Shown piece after piece: positions 59,724-64,000 of a DNA stretch of 64,000 bases; the stretch's first letter is position 1, and every line of letters begins with the position of its first letter. The stretch spans positions 11,864,466 to 11,928,465 of the forward strand of contig NC_092322.1 of the NCBI RefSeq assembly GCF_036785885.1, read 5' to 3'. The stretch is from Coffea arabica. Its lineage: Eukaryota > Streptophyta > Magnoliopsida > Gentianales > Rubiaceae. The notes beneath the pieces were generated by a model that saw only the letters and a program-made list of their open reading frames with translations, was not told where the DNA came from and did no database searches. The position numbers were made by a program, and so were the translations under genes.

Positions 59724-61782
59724 GGTGAAACAAAGGTGGAGATTGACCCTTTGACGTCCCAATCGATTTGTCACAATCCAAAGAATAATAGTTACTTTAG
59801 TAAAGAAGCCAGTAACCCAAAAAAGTGGGAATAATATGATGAAAACTACGAGTAGGTGAAAGAATAAATAATCAAACATATGCTAGAAGCCTCAAAGTTT
59901 CAACGGTACTTGGTTTTGTGTATGTTGCTGTTTTTCCACCCACTTTTGCTTTTGATAAATTCCCAGCTGACCTTTTTTGTTTGATGTCAATGGCAAGAAT
60001 ATTTGGCTCTAAGTGCTCAAACACCCACCCATAAAAGGAAAGAATTTAAGGGGGGGGGGGGGGGAACAATATATTGACGACTCTCCTTGATGTCAATCAG
60101 CTTTAAGTTTAAGGAACAATAGCCGATCAATGTGACTGCTGTCAAAGTAGTTGCCATCAGGCATTCGATGCTTAATGCTGTTCTGAATTGCCAAGACATT
60201 TCCTCCAACCAATTAAAAAAAAAAAAAAAAAAGAAAGTAAGAAGGAAAGACAAATCTGATATTCATGAAGTGCCAGGAAATTTTGGCTGGCCAAGATAAT
60301 CTCTGTGGCAATTCGAATTTCACAATCAACATTTTGGCGTGTAGATTGGAAGGGGAAGTGTATTGCTGGTTTCTTGTCCTGGAGAAGATCAGCCATTAGA
60401 CATGGGGTGACTGACTTTCGAGTTGGCCCTCCAAAGTGTTCAAGTCTCAATTAAGCCTTTGAAACTGGAAATCTCGTTTCAGATAAGCCGTTCCATCAAT
60501 TCACGCTTGGCCAATAATTTTAACCAAACTTTAGTAGTAAATTAAGCAAACTCTAGCAATAATTCAGGGAATTTGAAGAAATTAACCTTTCGTCTAGAAT
60601 GAGCTAAAATATAGTCTGATTTGAATTTAAATCCACGAAATATATATATATATACTGGAAGAGATCTGTTCTATCTTTCTTTCTTTTTTTTTTTTTAATT
60701 AATTTACATGAGAGATTAATAGTTTCAAGTCCCTAAATAATTGGTAGGATTTGAATTTATCACTGGACCAAACTGTGAATGGATGAAAAGAGCTCATTTG
60801 GAATAAAATTTCCAGTTTGGAGAGCTCGATCGGAACTAGTTCATTTTTAAGGGTTGGATCCACACTTTTTGTCTACTTTAGAGCCCCGAATCAAGATTTA
60901 TCCCAAGAAATATTGTGGAATAAGATACTACTCGAGACAAGTTCGAAACTCCACGTGTGGAAAAAGGACTTGAGAGTCAAATTAGAAACTCCACAGTTAC
61001 CTAGTTAATGTTGAGTTTTTTGCCAAAATAGCACTCTATCTAAAAAATATTTCTAATGTGATTCATTTTCAAATTTTATTCCCATAATGATGTTATTTTT
61101 TTCACCTAATTACCCTGATTGCCATGTAGGATAACAAGAAAGGAAAGCTTTAACCTCGTCTATAGTTTCCAACATGAACTAAAAATTTGAATTTTTTATT
61201 ATAAAAGCACAAAAGATTGCGTAACTTTGATAATTTCCTTATAATTATTTAAAATAAATTCTACCATTATTGACCTTGCTATTATTGGTCTCTGCACTTT
61301 TTCAAAAATGTATCAAATCTATTTCATATATTTTTTCAAAAATATATTTGAAAAATACAAAAATTGCAACGAAAAATTGTAAGTAATAACAAGAAAAAGT
61401 TACAAAAATTTCAAAGTTATCAGATTTGTTTATGTTATGCTTCCTACTCCTTGAAAAAGAACTTTTACAAAAAGTAATCATACTGAAATTTTCAAGTCTA
61501 ACAAATTACTATATAAGCAATCAAGTAGTATAAAAAGGCAAAGGGCATCCTACTACGGGAAAAAGTCATGTTGTATGGGAAAATATGACAAAAATAAGAT
61601 TTTTTTAATTAAATTTTAAAAATGCAATAAAGTTCTCAACATCCATATCTTATGCAAAGAACTAAAAAACAAGATATTCTGAACTGAAAAAACTATCATG
61701 GTATAATTACAATAAATTTGCAATCAATAAATGTGTCTCATAATCATTGCCAATTGCAAGCAAATTTGAAATATTTGAACCC
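59724..61782. other. Spacer upstream of the annexin gene
   Basis: No supported gene. It includes a run of 15 G residues at 60050-60064 and a poly-A run near 60213-60231. Open stretches at 60017-60253 and 60172-60450 (minus) overlap each other and these homopolymers. Confidence 0.55.
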
Positions 61783-61863
61783 ACACTCTTGAAACTTCCT
61801 TAAGTGTTAGCAAATAGGAAATGGATACAAGAATGTCATTAGGCAATCCACTAATCCTATGTT
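61783..61863 (-). pseudogene. F-box motif fragment
   Basis: The minus strand reads HRISGLPNDILVSISYLLTL followed by KEVSRVW. This matches the start of plant FBD/LRR-type F-box proteins (DRISxLPDxILxxILSxLPxKEA). It lies in an 85-codon open frame with no LRR or FBD region after it. I call it a decayed fragment. Confidence 0.5.
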
Positions 61864-61934
61864 CAGGCACTTTAATAATGCTAAATTCGAGCACTTCATT
61901 GATCCTATCTTCAAAATGGGTAAGTTCTATTTGA

Positions 61935-62131
61935 TCACTGCAAATCATATACAGGGAATGAGGAAAACAAAGAGCTATCACAAGTTAGAAGTTTTTTTAT
62001 TGCAACTTGACGTTTTTCATAGCCAGTGATAACATATATCTTGTCCATGAGTTCATGGTATTTTATCTGATAACTTACTCGAATGGCTTTTGGAGTAACA
62101 CCTTCGTAACTAAGACCATGTATGCTAGTTG
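61935..62131 (-). pseudogene. Possible N-terminal fragment of a MULE transposon protein (PB1-like)
   Basis: On the minus strand an open stretch reads GLSYEGVTPKAIRVS, then KYHELMDKIYVITGYEKRQV. It resembles the PB1-like domain found ahead of the transposase in plant MULE proteins (typically SYEGPxPxxIxVxxxxxYxELxxxIYxxxG). The open frame ends soon after, and no DDE transposase is seen. The identification is from memory of the family and is not secure. It lies beside the F-box motif fragment. Confidence 0.35.
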
Positions 62132-63699
62132 TCATCCTACCATTACCAAAAAAAAAAGAAAAAAGTAACATTTCTACCAGCCATTGCTACAAAATTCAGC
62201 AGCACCCACCTACACAAAATTAAACAAATCATTAATTAAGCAAATATTGCCATGCCATCTAAGACAAGAACTACCAGTATTTGTCAATAATTAGCAAGGT
62301 CATCACTTACATGTTATTTATAATGCCACTAGATACAAGAACTACAGGTAGATTAAATCGAAATTGAGACTAGTAAATTTCATGCAATGCAAAAGAAATC
62401 TACTAATGCAATTAAGATAATGCTCAAGTTGCTCAAAAGTAACACAAACCATCAATTGATGTTGAATAAATGTGCAAAAATATATTAAGCATATGAGATT
62501 ATTTGGTCATGTGATATAGAAGCACTACAAATGAACATGCTCGTATATGTGGTAGAAATCAAACATATTGAGCATGAATCTATGTTGTTATGTAGTTTTC
62601 CTCTTGGACATTTTATCAAACACACGGTATGAGAAATCACTTGTTAAATAATTAGTATTCAAAATTTTTTTGAAAGCTATAGGAATATTCCAAAAACTAC
62701 ACAATAGAAAAGATAAAGGAATAATCTTCATTTACCTTAAGATTATCAATTCGGGAAGAATATTTTCATCCACGAATACAATATCAGGAATGATAGTGAA
62801 GTTTTAGATTCTATTAATATAAATATTGGCCTTTTAGAATTACTTTTGACAAGAAAAAAAATAACTAAAGGAAATAGTTCAGAGAGAGAATAAAGAAAGA
62901 TATTAGATAAAAAAGAAAGATAGAGTGTGCCTCTATTTCTATTCTGCCATATATGCAACCTACGTGGCAAAAAAAGAATTATAAAGATAATAATTTTTAA
63001 AATTAGATTACTTTAGATATATGTTTTAGAAGAAGAGTTACAATAAACTCAGTTAACGTCCCTATCAGTTAAATCTGGTCTTGCGGACTTCTTGTTGCTA
63101 ATTTCTTGCATGTTCTGTCTTAATTGAAGAAGGGGAAAAAAGAAATCATCTTGTCGTCAAATGAGCCTAGCCCAATTTTAACTTGGGCTATTGAGCTTGT
63201 AGTCCATGGGGTAAAGCTACTACTCAAGTCTTTTCACCCGCTCGGTACACCACCGACGATGTTACCAGTTTTCATGCGCGGGTTAGATACATACAATACA
63301 TGGGTGATTTGCTTTGTCCCTAACCTTGAGAAATAGCTCCAGCATCAAATTTTGGACCCTAAAATTGCATTTTTTTTAAAAAAAATCTTTTTAAAATAAA
63401 CTGTTTAAATCAGATCAAATAACGTGGCTCAATCTGAATCGCAAATCTGAATCACGTCTACGATTGCCAGCGCAACCGTTCCTGTTTCTTGCAATCATGA
63501 ATGGAGTTATCCACATTAATCTTGGAAGAGACAGTAGTGATACTTATGAGGCGGACGTTTGAGCTTAGTTAATTGGTCTGAGTAACCACCAAAACCATGT
63601 GTCCCATATATGCATGCAGGCTGAAAATTAACATTGTCGTAGGATACGTTAACACTTGCATCACATTCCTCAATTTCACCAACTGCTCACCTCACTTCC
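62132..63699. other. AT-rich spacer, nothing recognised
   Basis: No supported gene. A 70-codon plus-strand open stretch (63124-63336) and a 74-codon minus stretch (62746-62970) have no family resemblance. Confidence 0.55.
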
Positions 63700-63705
63700 T
63701 GAAGT

Positions 63706-64000
63706 TCTGAAATCAAACTAGGTACAAACTTTCCTTTCAAATCTTGGAGAGCCAATTTGTCTTCTACCCCTTCAATTCGTGGCCGACACTGCAACATTAG
63801 GTCAGTATTCACCGCCATAGTTCATCAATATTTATGCATCCAGCTAAAACCCTTTTCTCGATACATGCATCTATTTCAATCACACATGTAATTGTTCATT
63901 AACTCAAAAATATTTCAAACAGGGTTGAGTTTCATGAAGAAGAGGATGACCCTCTCAGCCCAGCAAACACAGAAATTGATCAAGAGGAAGATGAAGTTGA
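63706..64000 (+). CDS. Possible start of a further gene, cut by the window edge
   Basis: Two pieces join in frame across a GT-AG intron: one ends at 63800 (ATTAG|GTCAGT) and the next starts at 63923 (TTTCAAACAG|GG) and runs off the window. Together they read FPFKSWRANLSSTPSIRGR, HCNIRVEFHEEEDDPLSPAN, then TEIDQEEDEV. The acidic, Ser/Pro-containing sequence looks like real protein, but I do not recognise the family and no in-frame ATG is visible in the first piece. If the second piece starts at its own ATG (63933), a quite different, less convincing basic peptide would result. Confidence 0.3.

Noticed and set aside
63124-63336. 70-codon plus-strand open frame
   Set aside because: No domain or splice support, and not in continuity with the possible exon pair at the right edge.

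Overview
This is a window of nuclear DNA from a flowering plant, very probably a eudicot. The evidence is GT-AG introns with T-rich acceptors, AT-rich spacers with many poly-A/T and TA runs, land-plant gene families (a RAP2.4-type AP2/ERF factor, peroxisomal ACX2, an EP1-like lectin glycoprotein, a plant annexin, a DUF630/DUF632 protein), and plant DNA transposons (MULE, hAT-like, Stowaway-like, Helitron). An asterid is my guess from the style of the dispersed repeats; nothing in the window settles the species.

There are six convincing genes. On the minus strand: a RAP2.4-like AP2/ERF regulator (9629-10789); a conserved plant protein of unknown function with a CxCxxC motif (20487-23338, 4 coding exons, 342 aa); a DUF630/DUF632 protein (35397-42004, 5 exons, 732 aa); an EP1-like secreted B-lectin/PAN glycoprotein (52965-54323, single exon, 452 aa); and a divergent annexin (57258-59643, 4 exons, 323 aa). 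On the plus strand: ACX2, peroxisomal long-chain acyl-CoA oxidase (29467-34329, 7 exons, 708 aa, with a clear PTS2). All exon joins were worked out by hand, and reading phase closes in every case. A possible seventh gene enters at the right edge (about 63.7 kb to the end). The genes are functionally unrelated, as usual for a plant chromosome arm, and do not form a cluster.

The rest is spacer with mobile DNA and decayed genes. The most interesting object is a Pack-MULE-like element (37108-38959) in the large intron of the DUF630/DUF632 gene. It has 98-bp terminal inverted repeats, a perfect 9-bp target duplication, and carries the 5' part of a DUF1005-family gene as an intact 165-codon ORF that ends at a frameshift. 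Two further small MULEs with perfect 9-bp duplications lie at 44514-44951 and 46721-47784. The second sits inside a hAT-like element (46099-48320, perfect 8-bp duplication) that also holds another small hAT-like insertion. Other elements are a second hAT-like element (26621-28001, 8-bp duplication), two Stowaway-like MITEs of one family, a complete non-autonomous Helitron (48901-51003) with its 3' hairpin and CTAG end, two RNase H fragments of a non-LTR retroelement, a dispersed 'tgtgtttggata' MITE family, and a tandem array of about 240-bp units (55.6-56.4 kb). Two decayed F-box genes and a likely MULE-protein fragment complete the list.

Gene ends and starts are inferred from sequence alone. 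Several long ORFs begin at GTG or TTG when read mechanically; I moved those starts to the first in-frame ATG.
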